Position numbers and translations under genes: made by a program. A stretch of 38,961 nucleotides of DNA, taken from the NCBI GenBank assembly GCA_049423065.1, contig JBMSQB010000039.1:1-38961 (forward strand). The letters run 5' to 3'. The notes under the pieces were generated by a model. That model made no database searches. It was given only the letters and a program-made list of their open reading frames with translations, and was not told the DNA's origin. This document shows, piece by piece, positions 1 through 7,332 of the stretch. The stretch is from SYIM01 sp041182885 (lineage in GTDB: Bacteria; Pseudomonadota; Gammaproteobacteria; Burkholderiales; Burkholderiaceae_E). Each line of letters starts with the position of its first letter. The stretch's first letter is position 1.

Positions 1-2169
1 CAGACGGGGTCGGCTGCCGCCAGTCCGCCGACAGTGGCTAGACGACCCGTGGTGGCGGTCGTGCTGGGCGGTGGGGGCGCGCGCGGTGCGGCGCATGTGG
101 GCGTGCTGCGCGTACTCGAACGCGCGGGCGTGCCGATCGACATCATCACCGGGACGAGCGCGGGCGCCATCGTAGGCGGCCTGTACGCAGCCGGGCAGAC
201 GCCCGATCAGATCGAGCAAACGCTGCGCACGATCGACTGGGATGCCACACTCTCCGATCGGCCCCCGCGCTCGCGCAGGGTTCAGAACAGCCGTAGCGAT
301 GAACGCGTGATGATCTCGCGCGAGGTGGCTGGGGTGAGCGAGCTGGAGGTGCGGGCGCCCAGCGCCCTGGTTCAGGGCCAGCAGTTCGACTTCATCCTGC
401 GCAACCTCACCCTGCCGGTTCAGCGAATTACCGACTTTGACCGGTTGCGGGTCCGCTTCCGTGCGGTGGCTACCGATGCCGCGACGGGTGATCCGGTGGT
501 CCTCGGCGATGGCGATCTTGCCCGGGTGATTCGCGCAAGCATGGCAGTACCGGCGGTATTTGCCGGGGTCGATATCAATGGCCGGCTGTTGATCGACGGG
601 GCGGTGTCGAACAACCTGCCGATTTCAGTGGCCATCGAGATGGGCGCCGATATCGTGATCGCTGTCGACATCAGTACGCCCCTTCGCCCACGCGAGCAAC
701 TCGGCTCCCTGCTTGCCATGATGGATCAGATGACCGGGTTCCTCACCGCCCGCAACACAGCCGATCAGATCGCGCGGCTGCGGGCGGTCGATTTGCTGCT
801 GCGCCCGCAGGTCGATGGCCTGTCAAGCTCGGATTTTTCCCAGGCGCACGAGGCTGTGGAACTGGGTGAGCGGGCGGCGTCGCAGGCGATCCGCCGGCTC
901 GAGGAAATCGCCCTGCTCGCGCGTGCCGATTCGGCTCCTCGGCCGGTGGCAGCCGTGACGGTCGGTGCTGCGCCGGTTCTGCCGGTGATCGGCTTCGTGC
1001 GATTCGAGAACCCGTCGTCCCTGCGCGACGAGGTTCTTCGCGCAAAGCTCGGTGACCTGCTTGGCCGCCCACTCGATCTCGATGCGCTCAAACTGGGTCT
1101 GGACCGCATTTATGCAACCGAGGCCTTCGAGAGCGTGCGTTACCGTCTGGATGAAGAGGGCGAGCGCACCGGCCTGGTTGTATCGGTGACGCCGCGCTCC
1201 TGGGGGCGAGACGCGCTGAATTTTGGCTTGCGCATGGCGGCTGAGCGCCGGCGCGGAGCCGAATTTGATTTTGGTGTGGCCTACGAGGCACGGGCGATCA
1301 ACGAGCTCAACGGCAAATGGCGCACCGAACTTCAGCTTGGCCAGAGCACGCTGGTTGCCACCGAAATCTACCAGCCGATTGACCCGGCGGAGTACTGGTT
1401 CGTGAACGCGCGCATCGGCGCTTCCGACACGCTGCGTAAACGCTACATCAACAACCAGCCGGTGTCGGAGTACGGCATTGTGCGGAAGGGCGTCCAGGCG
1501 GCGTTCGGTGCGAACGTCGATCGCTATGGCGATGTGCGGGTGGGTGTTCGCCGCTCTTTCGGCAGCACCCGCCTGGCGGTGGGCGAGAGTGACCCCTATC
1601 CCCGATACCAGTTCGATGAGGCGAGTATTTTCGCCTCGACCGAATTCGAGAATCTTGATTCCATCCGCTTTCCGCGGTCGGGCGCACGCCTGTTGCTGAT
1701 CAGTTCGCACTCCCTTCCGCGTCTGGGCGCGAGCGCCGACTACCGCCAGTTTGAGGCCCGTGCCACCGCAGCTCGCAGCTGGTCAGCCCACACCCTGATC
1801 GGGCAGGCCAATGTCGGCCTCACCACCCGCGGCACTTCCCCGCTTGAAGCCCAGTTCTCAATGGGCGGTCTCTTCACCATGCCGGGCTACAACCTCGATT
1901 CGCTGATCGGTCAGCAGCTTGTGCACTCATCGCTCACCTACATGTATTCATTTGGCCGGGTCGCACTGCTGCCGGTCTACCTCGGCGCCTCGTGGCATGC
2001 CGGCAATGTCCGGGATGAACGGTCTGCGATTCAGGGCTCGCGATTGCTGCAGGGGCGGGCCGTGTTCGCAGGGACCGATACGCTGATCGGCCCGATCTAC
2101 CTGGGCCTGGGCGCCTCGCCCGGTGCGGGCAGTGCGGTCTATCTGAACCTCGGACAGTCGGCATTCTGA
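1..2169 (+). CDS. Patatin-like phospholipase with C-terminal Omp85-type beta-barrel (5' end outside window)
   Basis: Predicted surface or periplasmic lipid acyl hydrolase of the PlpD-like (type Vd autotransporter) architecture. Counting from a GTG at 34, the patatin domain shows the oxyanion glycine run GGGGARG (12-18), the nucleophile elbow GTSAG (Ser42) and the catalytic DGA (Asp188). Residues about 310-390 look like a POTRA module. The remaining part is rich in alternating aromatic and polar strands, typical of a surface-antigen barrel, and ends in a terminal Phe. The reading frame stays open from base 1 to the GTG. Family members carry a signal peptide ahead of this point, so the GTG is probably an internal Val codon and the true start lies upstream of the window. 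The next gene follows 31 bases later on the same strand. Family assignment is firm; the start is unknown. Confidence 0.88.
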   Translation, partial: QTGSAAASPPTVARRPVVAVVLGGGGARGAAHVGVLRVLERAGVPIDIITGTSAGAIVGGLYAAGQTPDQIEQTLRTIDWDATLSDRPPRSRRVQNSRSDERVMISREVAGVSELEVRAPSALVQGQQFDFILRNLTLPVQRITDFDRLRVRFRAVATDAATGDPVVLGDGDLARVIRASMAVPAVFAGVDINGRLLIDGAVSNNLPISVAIEMGADIVIAVDISTPLRPREQLGSLLAMMDQMTGFLTARNTADQIARLRAVDLLLRPQVDGLSSSDFSQAHEAVELGERAASQAIRRLEEIALLARADSAPRPVAAVTVGAAPVLPVIGFVRFENPSSLRDEVLRAKLGDLLGRPLDLDALKLGLDRIYATEAFESVRYRLDEEGERTGLVVSVTPRSWGRDALNFGLRMAAERRRGAEFDFGVAYEARAINELNGKWRTELQLGQSTLVATEIYQPIDPAEYWFVNARIGASDTLRKRYINNQPVSEYGIVRKGVQAAFGANVDRYGDVRVGVRRSFGSTRLAVGESDPYPRYQFDEASIFASTEFENLDSIRFPRSGARLLLISSHSLPRLGASADYRQFEARATAARSWSAHTLIGQANVGLTTRGTSPLEAQFSMGGLFTMPGYNLDSLIGQQLVHSSLTYMYSFGRVALLPVYLGASWHAGNVRDERSAIQGSRLLQGRAVFAGTDTLIGPIYLGLGASPGAGSAVYLNLGQSAF

Positions 2170-2200
2170 TGACCTTACACCGATTCGGGAACGGTGCTCC

Positions 2201-2590
2201 ATGCGTACGCTTGATCTGATCGCCGAACGGCGAATTCGTGAAGCCATCGAACGTGGCGAGTTGAAAGACCTGCCGGGCGAGGGGCGGCCGCTGGAGCTGG
2301 ACGATGACAGCCTGGTGCCCGAAGACACCCGCGCCATCAACCGGGTGCTGAAGAACGCGGGATTCGTGCCTCCGGAGGTGCAGGCCCTGCGCGAGGCGGC
2401 CCAGTTGAACCAGACGCTTGCCGAAACCGGGGCGGTCGGCGCTGCGCTTGCCGAACCTGGGTCGATCAGCGCGGCGGATCGGCGCCGCGGCGTTCAGCGC
2501 CTCGCGCTGTTGCGAACCCGTATCGAGGCTGCGTATCTTGATCGGGTGATCGACCGGCTGTCACGGCGCGCGCTGAGCGCGCGCGGCCCG
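2201..2590 (+). CDS. DUF1992 family protein (YhdN/DnaJ-C28-like domain), ORF without its own stop
   Basis: Small cytosolic protein of unknown function. The first 95 or so residues match the DUF1992 pattern: an early IAERRIREA helix, the LPGEGRPLELDDDS segment and the KNAGFVPPEV segment. Family members are usually about 120-135 residues, which would end near base 2590. The frame has no stop there. It stays open to 3523 across the antisense strand of the TrpB-like gene, giving a nominal 440 residues whose last 310 or so have no family resemblance. A TGA at 2574-2576 lies in the neighbouring frame, so one extra or missing base in the GC-repeat tract would restore a normal end. I give the end of the plausible domain here. 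It may be a read-through mutant, a sequencing error or a genuinely extended ORF. Confidence 0.7.
2566..2584. repeat. Perfect GC-rich inverted repeat between convergent genes
   Basis: GCGCGCGCT and AGCGCGCGC flank a single central G, giving a 9-base-pair perfect inverted repeat exactly where the rightward DUF1992 gene should end and just before the stop of the convergent TrpB-like gene (2591). No T-tract follows on either strand, so it is not a classic intrinsic terminator. Alternating GC could also have promoted slippage that removed the DUF1992 stop. Confidence 0.6.
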
Positions 2591-3955
2591 CTATGCACTC
2601 ACGCTGGGCAGCCCCGCGAGTGCCATCGCCAGCTCCTTCTCGTCGTAGCTTTCATCGCGCAGCTCGCCGGCGAAGTACTTCTGGTAGGCACTCATGTCGA
2701 AGTGACCATGGCCGCAGAGGTTGAACAGGATGGTTTCCGCGCGTCCCTCGCGCTTGCAGCGCAGCGCCTCCTCGATGGCGCCCTTCACCGCATGGTTTGC
2801 CTCCGGCGCGGGCACGATGCCTTCGCTGCGCGCGAACTGAACGCCTGCTGCAAAGCATTCGGTCTGGGTATAGGCGCTGGCCTCGATCAGCCCAAGCTCC
2901 TTCAGATGCGAGACCAGCGGCGCCATGCCGTGATAGCGCAGGCCGCCCGCGTGAAATGCCGGCGGTGTGAAGGTGGACCCCAGGGTGTGCATCTTGACGA
3001 GCGGGGTCATCTTGCCGGTATCGCCAAAGTCGTAACCATAGCGGCCCCGCGTGAGCGACGGGCAGGCCGCAGGCTCAACCGCAACGATGCGAGGCTTGAC
3101 CCCGCCCCGCAGCCCATGCCCGATGAAGGGGAAGGTGATGCCGGCGAAATTCGAGCCGCCGCCCGTGCAGCCCACGATCACATCAGGCCAGGCGTTGGCC
3201 ATCTGCATCTGTTCGATGGCTTCCAGACCGACGATGGTCTGGTGCATGAGCACATGGTTCAGCACCGAGCCCAGCGCATATTTGGTGTCTTCGCGCTGCG
3301 CCGCGAGTTCGACCGCCTCGGAGATGGCGATGCCAAGGCTGCCCGGGTGGTCGGGGCGCTCGGCCAGCACGCTGCGGCCGTATGCGGTTTCCGTGGACGG
3401 CGAGGGCAGGCAACGCGCGCCATAGGTTTCCATGACCGCCCGCCGGTAGGGCTTCTGGTCGTAGGACACCCGAACCTGGAACACGAGGATTTCCAGGCCA
3501 TAAATCTGACCCGCAAAAGATAGCGATGTTCCCCACTGACCCGCACCGGTTTCAGTGGTGAGCCGCTTGACGCCGGCCGCCGCGTTGAAGAACGCCTGCG
3601 GCACCGCTGTGTTGGGCTTGTGGCTGCCCGCCGGACTGACGCCTTCGTACTTGTAGAAAATTTTGGCGGGGGTGCCGAGTGCCTTTTCGAGTCGGTGGGC
3701 GCGATAGAGCGGCGAGGGCCGCCACAGGCGGTAGACCTCGCGTACCGGCTCCGGAATCTCGATCTCGCGCTCGGTGCTGACCTCCTGAAGAATGAGGTCC
3801 ATGGGAAAGAGCGGCGCCAGATCGGCCGGACCGATTGGCTGCAACGTGCCCGGGTGCAGGACGGGCGGCAGCGCGACCGGCAGGTCGGCCTGAATGTTGT
3901 ACCAGGCGCGCGGCATCTGCGCTTCGTCGAGCTGATACTTGGTCGGTGTCGTCAT
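2591..3955 (-). CDS. trpB: TrpB2-type tryptophan synthase beta-like PLP enzyme
   Basis: A 454-residue fold-type II PLP enzyme of the TrpB2 group, which in other organisms can condense indole and serine to tryptophan, sometimes without TrpA. The PLP lysine is Lys113 in GSHKPNTA, the catalytic glutamate is Glu135 in ETGAGQWG, and the phosphate loop is GGGSNF near residue 268. The long N-terminus and overall length fit TrpB2 rather than the roughly 400-residue TrpB1. The ATG at 3955 has a GGAGAC ribosome site seven bases upstream. No trpA or other tryptophan gene is nearby. It is the last gene of a leftward operon with two solute-binding proteins and a MetE-like protein, so it may serve salvage or catabolism of an imported compound rather than bulk biosynthesis. 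Confidence 0.88.
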   Translation of the reverse strand: MTTPTKYQLDEAQMPRAWYNIQADLPVALPPVLHPGTLQPIGPADLAPLFPMDLILQEVSTEREIEIPEPVREVYRLWRPSPLYRAHRLEKALGTPAKIFYKYEGVSPAGSHKPNTAVPQAFFNAAAGVKRLTTETGAGQWGTSLSFAGQIYGLEILVFQVRVSYDQKPYRRAVMETYGARCLPSPSTETAYGRSVLAERPDHPGSLGIAISEAVELAAQREDTKYALGSVLNHVLMHQTIVGLEAIEQMQMANAWPDVIVGCTGGGSNFAGITFPFIGHGLRGGVKPRIVAVEPAACPSLTRGRYGYDFGDTGKMTPLVKMHTLGSTFTPPAFHAGGLRYHGMAPLVSHLKELGLIEASAYTQTECFAAGVQFARSEGIVPAPEANHAVKGAIEEALRCKREGRAETILFNLCGHGHFDMSAYQKYFAGELRDESYDEKELAMALAGLPSVSA

Positions 3956-4014
3956 GCCGTGTCTCCGTGTTTGAGTGGGAATGATCGGTAAGGCCCTGGC
4001 TGTAACCCTGGTGC

Positions 4015-4998
4015 TCAGTCAGCGAATACGCCTGCTTTCTTGATGACCGGCCCCCACTTGGCGATCTCGGCCTGCAGATGGGTGCGCAGCCCCTCGGGGG
4101 AAATCTTGTCGGCGGGCGGAATGTCCGAGCTCAGATCGGCCATCCGTTTGACGACCGCCGCGTCGGTGAGCGCCTCGCGAAGCGCACGGGTGAGTTTTTC
4201 GGTGATGTCGCGCGGCGTGCCTTTGGGGGCGTAAACGCCGTGCCAGACCTTCACTTCGAAGCCCTTGAGCCCCTGCTCGTCCAGGGTGGGCACGCTGGGT
4301 AGCGCTGCCAGCCGGCTGGTGGAGGTGACGCCATAAATCTTTACCCGCCCGTCGCGGATCATGGGAACAGTCTGCGTGGTCTGATCGCAAAGAAGGTCGA
4401 CCTGACCGCCCAGCAGATCGGTCATGGCCGGGCCAGTGCCCTTGTAGGGTACGGTGGTGAGGTCGGTAGCGATGGCCGACATGAACATCATCCCGCACAG
4501 GTGCGATACCGCCCCCAGACCAGCATTGGCGAGCGTCACCTTGTCCTTGTTGGCTTTCACATAGGCGATCAGCTGCTGCAGATTTTCAGCCGGAAAATCT
4601 TTCCGCGCCAGCATCGTCATGGGCACATCAAGGGCCTGGCCGATGTATTCGAAGCTTGCGAGCGGATCGAAAGGAAGCCGCCGATAAAGCGCCGGCGCGG
4701 TAGCCATGCCCATGTGATGGATCAGCACGGTGTAGCCATCGGGGTTCGATTTCGCGACGCGCTGCGAAGCGATGGTACCGCCCGCGCCCACGGTGTTTTC
4801 GACCACGACCGTGGTGCCTAGCGACTTGCCCATCGGGGCAGAGATCATGCGTGCGACCACGTCGGTTGGGCCGCCCGCTGCGAACGGCACGACCAGAACG
4901 ACGGGTTTGGTGGGATAGGACTGGGCGCTGACCTGCGAACCGACCGCTGCCAGGGCGGCGGCGAGCAGGGGTAGAAAAATGCGGGCGCGTGGGTTCAT
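4015..4998 (-). CDS. Bug/TctC family periplasmic solute-binding protein
   Basis: Exported binding protein of 327 residues in the tripartite tricarboxylate transporter (Bug) family, which binds small carboxylates, amides and related acids. The N-terminus has a cationic start, a hydrophobic core and an AQS cleavage region near residue 26. The mature part opens with YPTKPVVLVVPFAAGGPTD and carries VGAGG in the next loop, both family hallmarks. The ribosome site GAGGAAAG precedes the ATG at 4998. No TctA or TctB membrane components are in the window, so it is an orphan Bug protein, as is common in Bordetella and Cupriavidus relatives. It sits between the MetE-like gene and the TrpB2-like gene on the same strand, so they are probably cotranscribed. 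The ligand cannot be inferred. Confidence 0.9.
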   Translation of the reverse strand: MNPRARIFLPLLAAALAAVGSQVSAQSYPTKPVVLVVPFAAGGPTDVVARMISAPMGKSLGTTVVVENTVGAGGTIASQRVAKSNPDGYTVLIHHMGMATAPALYRRLPFDPLASFEYIGQALDVPMTMLARKDFPAENLQQLIAYVKANKDKVTLANAGLGAVSHLCGMMFMSAIATDLTTVPYKGTGPAMTDLLGGQVDLLCDQTTQTVPMIRDGRVKIYGVTSTSRLAALPSVPTLDEQGLKGFEVKVWHGVYAPKGTPRDITEKLTRALREALTDAAVVKRMADLSSDIPPADKISPEGLRTHLQAEIAKWGPVIKKAGVFAD

Positions 4999-5043
4999 GG
5001 CTTTCCTCGGTTGGCGCGCACTGATGTGCGTAAAACCGGGATG

Positions 5044-6093
5044 TTAACCGGCGAGACGGCCCGCCACCTCAGCGTGCAATTGCAGCCAGGGGCCAATCGA
5101 CTCGGCCGGCCGCCGTCCCAGCCCGCACTCGCAGGCAATGCCGAAGGCCGGTGCGAACGGTCGTGCAGCACGGATGCGCTCGAGCGCGCCCTCGACACCA
5201 TCCTCGAGATGCAAAAGCCCCAGGAACAGTTCGCTTGCGGGGTCAAGGCGCAGACCGCCGAGCGGCGCAAAGTAACCCTGGTCGGTCCGGTTCTGTGGCA
5301 CAGGCAGATGAAGAAAGTCGAGGCGCCTTTGGGTCCGCGCAATGAGTCCGTTGGCGACGGACACCAGATTTTGGGTGTCCACCGGCTCTTTCCAGTGCTG
5401 GTTGTTCATGCTGCCGTAGCAGAGGTGAAGACCCAGTTCCACCCCGGCGGGCACGGCGTTCAGCAGTCTGGCGACACTGTCGAGCACGCCGTTTTCAATG
5501 TCCTCGAAGGGTGCGGGATAGACCCGCTCCCACCAGCTCATTTCGGTGGCCACGTCCCACTGGATGCATAGCGACCCGGGTGGAATGGCCTCGCAGACCG
5601 CAGCCAGTTCGCCGAGCAGCGCGGCTTCATAGATGGGGTGGATCTCGCGCTGCCAGCGGTAGCTGATGAACGAATAGACCGGTGCCCAGGCGGTGGGTAG
5701 CGCGACCTGGAGGCGGGTGTCGGGTGCCAGCGCGCCACTGGCCTTGAGGTCCTGAAAAACCCGCCATGACTTGATGGCTTCATCGGCAAACCCTAGCGGG
5801 CCGAAGCGCACGTCGGCCGGCTGTGCGGCAGGGCGCAGCGTGAACGGCGGGAACAGTTGATAGTTGCGCTCGCGTGCGCCGGATTCGACCAGCGCCGGAA
5901 TCGCACTGAACACTGCGCGCTGCCAGGCAATCCAGTTGCTGCGGCGGCCGGTCTCGCCATCGGGCAGGCGCCGCGCGCTGCGTCCCAGTGTTTGCGAGGC
6001 CGCCTGAAAAACGGCGGCCGAATCCCTGAGCGGCACGCTGCCCACCAGCAGCGTGCCCACGCCTTGCGCGGCGCCGGCGGCGCCGGTGGACAT
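5044..6093 (-). CDS. MetE C-terminal-core-like zinc protein (UROD/MetE superfamily), substrate unknown
   Basis: A 349-residue single-domain TIM-barrel-like protein that I relate to the catalytic half of cobalamin-independent methionine synthase. The supporting signs are a GSVPL start near residue 18, RLPDGETG at 43-50, His223-Leu-Cys225 in HLCYG, and Cys323 in ECGLGRR. The H-x-C and CGL positions match three of the four zinc ligands of MetE (His641, Cys643 and Cys726 in E. coli). The glutamate ligand is not obvious. It is half the length of MetE and lacks the N-terminal barrel. Its ATG shares the A of the TGA stop of the upstream binding-protein gene (TGATG), indicating translational coupling. 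A methyl- or alkyl-transfer role on an imported compound is possible, but the reaction is unknown. Confidence 0.65.
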   Translation of the reverse strand: MSTGAAGAAQGVGTLLVGSVPLRDSAAVFQAASQTLGRSARRLPDGETGRRSNWIAWQRAVFSAIPALVESGARERNYQLFPPFTLRPAAQPADVRFGPLGFADEAIKSWRVFQDLKASGALAPDTRLQVALPTAWAPVYSFISYRWQREIHPIYEAALLGELAAVCEAIPPGSLCIQWDVATEMSWWERVYPAPFEDIENGVLDSVARLLNAVPAGVELGLHLCYGSMNNQHWKEPVDTQNLVSVANGLIARTQRRLDFLHLPVPQNRTDQGYFAPLGGLRLDPASELFLGLLHLEDGVEGALERIRAARPFAPAFGIACECGLGRRPAESIGPWLQLHAEVAGRLAG

Positions 6094-7085
6094 CAGCGGC
6101 CGACGAACTGGTTGGTGAACAGGTCGGCGACCGGTGTTTCCTTGGGAACAATGCCCTGGGACACGTAGAACTTCTGGATCGCGGAAAGTTTCTCGGCGTT
6201 GATGGCGCCCAGCGGGCCCGCGCCCTGGTAGGTGTACTCGGTGTACTGGCTGAACACATCCTCAAGGAACGCCTCGCGTCCCTTGAAGGTGGGCGAACCG
6301 GCTACGAAGTCAGGCACCACCGCCTTGGGATCTTTCATGATGTCGGCAAGCCCGGCGAGCGTGGCGCGAACCAGTTTCTGGATGAGCTCGGGCCGCTTGG
6401 CAATCATGTCGTCGGACGCAAGGATGGCCTGCGTGGTGGTGGGGATGAACTGGTCGGAGGCCACCGTGGTGACCTTGGCCCCCGCGCCACGAGCGCTGAT
6501 CGCGAAATCAACCGGGCCCGCGAACGCCTGCGCCTTCCCGGTGGCGGGTTGCTGCCAGACACCCACTGGACCCGCCGCCTGCACCTCGACATCATTCTTG
6601 GTGAGGCCTGCCGAGGCCAGCACGCCCAGGAGCACGTAGTAAGAGGTGTCCTGATAGGACATGACGGTGATGGTGCGGCCCTTGAGATCGGCCACCTTCC
6701 TGATGCCGGCGTTGTCGAGAACATGCAGGTGATGCAGCGCGCGGCCACCGATGAGGGCCACCGCCTTCACCGGTACGCCCTGGGCGCGCACGATGATGGG
6801 GGTGTCGCCGATTCCGCCGCCGATGGGCGCATTGCCCGCGCCGACCTGCTTGGCCACATCGACCCCGCCCTTGGCGACCAGGAAGTTCACCTTCAGGCCT
6901 TCGCGGGCGTAGTAGCCGCGCTGCTGCGCGAGCACCCAGGGCGCAAACGCCGGCAGGGTGGGCGGGGCAGGCAACAGGTAGCTCACCTCTTCGAGCTTTT
7001 GCGGGGCCTGCGCCTGAGCGGTGCAGGTGAAGAGGGTGGCAGCAGAAAGGGAAACGGCCGCAAGCGTGCCGGCGAGACGATTCAT
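6093..7085 (-). CDS. NMT1/SsuA-like ABC transporter substrate-binding protein
   Basis: Exported 330-residue binding protein of the NMT1/THI5-like group (nitrate, sulfonate, taurine and pyrimidine-precursor type ABC systems). A Sec signal peptide is visible, with a Met-Asn-Arg start, an Ala/Leu-rich core and an AQAQA cleavage region near residue 25. The mature part has the typical early pattern of LPAFAPWVLAQQRGYY followed by a GLKV strand, and GDTPI at the ligand cleft. The ribosome site AGGAGGAG is strong. No ATPase or permease accompanies it. It is the first gene of the leftward operon and is coupled to the MetE-like gene through TGATG. The 107 bases upstream separate it from the divergent small ORF and must hold both promoters, but I could not pick a convincing one. 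Confidence 0.86.
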   Translation of the reverse strand: MNRLAGTLAAVSLSAATLFTCTAQAQAPQKLEEVSYLLPAPPTLPAFAPWVLAQQRGYYAREGLKVNFLVAKGGVDVAKQVGAGNAPIGGGIGDTPIIVRAQGVPVKAVALIGGRALHHLHVLDNAGIRKVADLKGRTITVMSYQDTSYYVLLGVLASAGLTKNDVEVQAAGPVGVWQQPATGKAQAFAGPVDFAISARGAGAKVTTVASDQFIPTTTQAILASDDMIAKRPELIQKLVRATLAGLADIMKDPKAVVPDFVAGSPTFKGREAFLEDVFSQYTEYTYQGAGPLGAINAEKLSAIQKFYVSQGIVPKETPVADLFTNQFVGR

Positions 7086-7192
7086 GAGCTCCTCCTGACG
7101 GGGTGAACGCGTGCGCCCGGGCGGACGCCGCGCGTGTGTTTTAGTGGGTCACATAGTAGCATCGGCGCGTCATGTGTCGGCAAGGGGCGGGG

Positions 7193-7324
7193 ATGAATCC
7201 AACCAGCGAAACCATCATGCTTGCCGTGTTCCTCAGGCATGATCAGTCGCAGAATCTCGACCAGCTTCAGCGCACGCTTGCCGAGCGCAACTGGTGGGAA
7301 CGGTTTCCGCTGATTGGCGCCTAG
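7193..7324 (+). CDS. Small 43-residue ORF, possibly a truncated member of a conserved hypothetical family
   Basis: ATG at 7193 after the purine-rich AAGGGGCGGGG, ending in TAG at 7322-7324, eight bases before the aconitase start. The product opens with MNPTSETIMLAVFLRHDQSQ and ends FPLIGA. From memory, the segment MLAVFLRHDQS followed by a predicted helix and a WxxFP motif resembles the first third of a conserved hypothetical family of about 90-100 residues, whose members continue after an FPPEG-like motif. Here the reading stops exactly at that point, so it could be a truncated remnant or a short functional version. Its stop sits against the ribosome site of the next gene, which would allow coupling. 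The family link is recall only and not verified. Confidence 0.45.
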   Translation: MNPTSETIMLAVFLRHDQSQNLDQLQRTLAERNWWERFPLIGA

Positions 7325-7332
7325 GAGCGAGG

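Noticed and set aside
34..36. GTG at 34 as the true start of the patatin gene
   Set aside because: The frame is open to base 1 and family members need a signal peptide upstream of this point, so the gene most likely begins outside the window.
2566..2584. GC palindrome as a bidirectional terminator
   Set aside because: No T-tract on either side; kept only as a repeat.
5017..5030. Hairpin CGCAC-TGAT-GTGCG as an intrinsic terminator
   Set aside because: The stem is only five pairs and no T-tract follows it in the direction of transcription (minus strand). It lies inside an operon between two same-strand genes.
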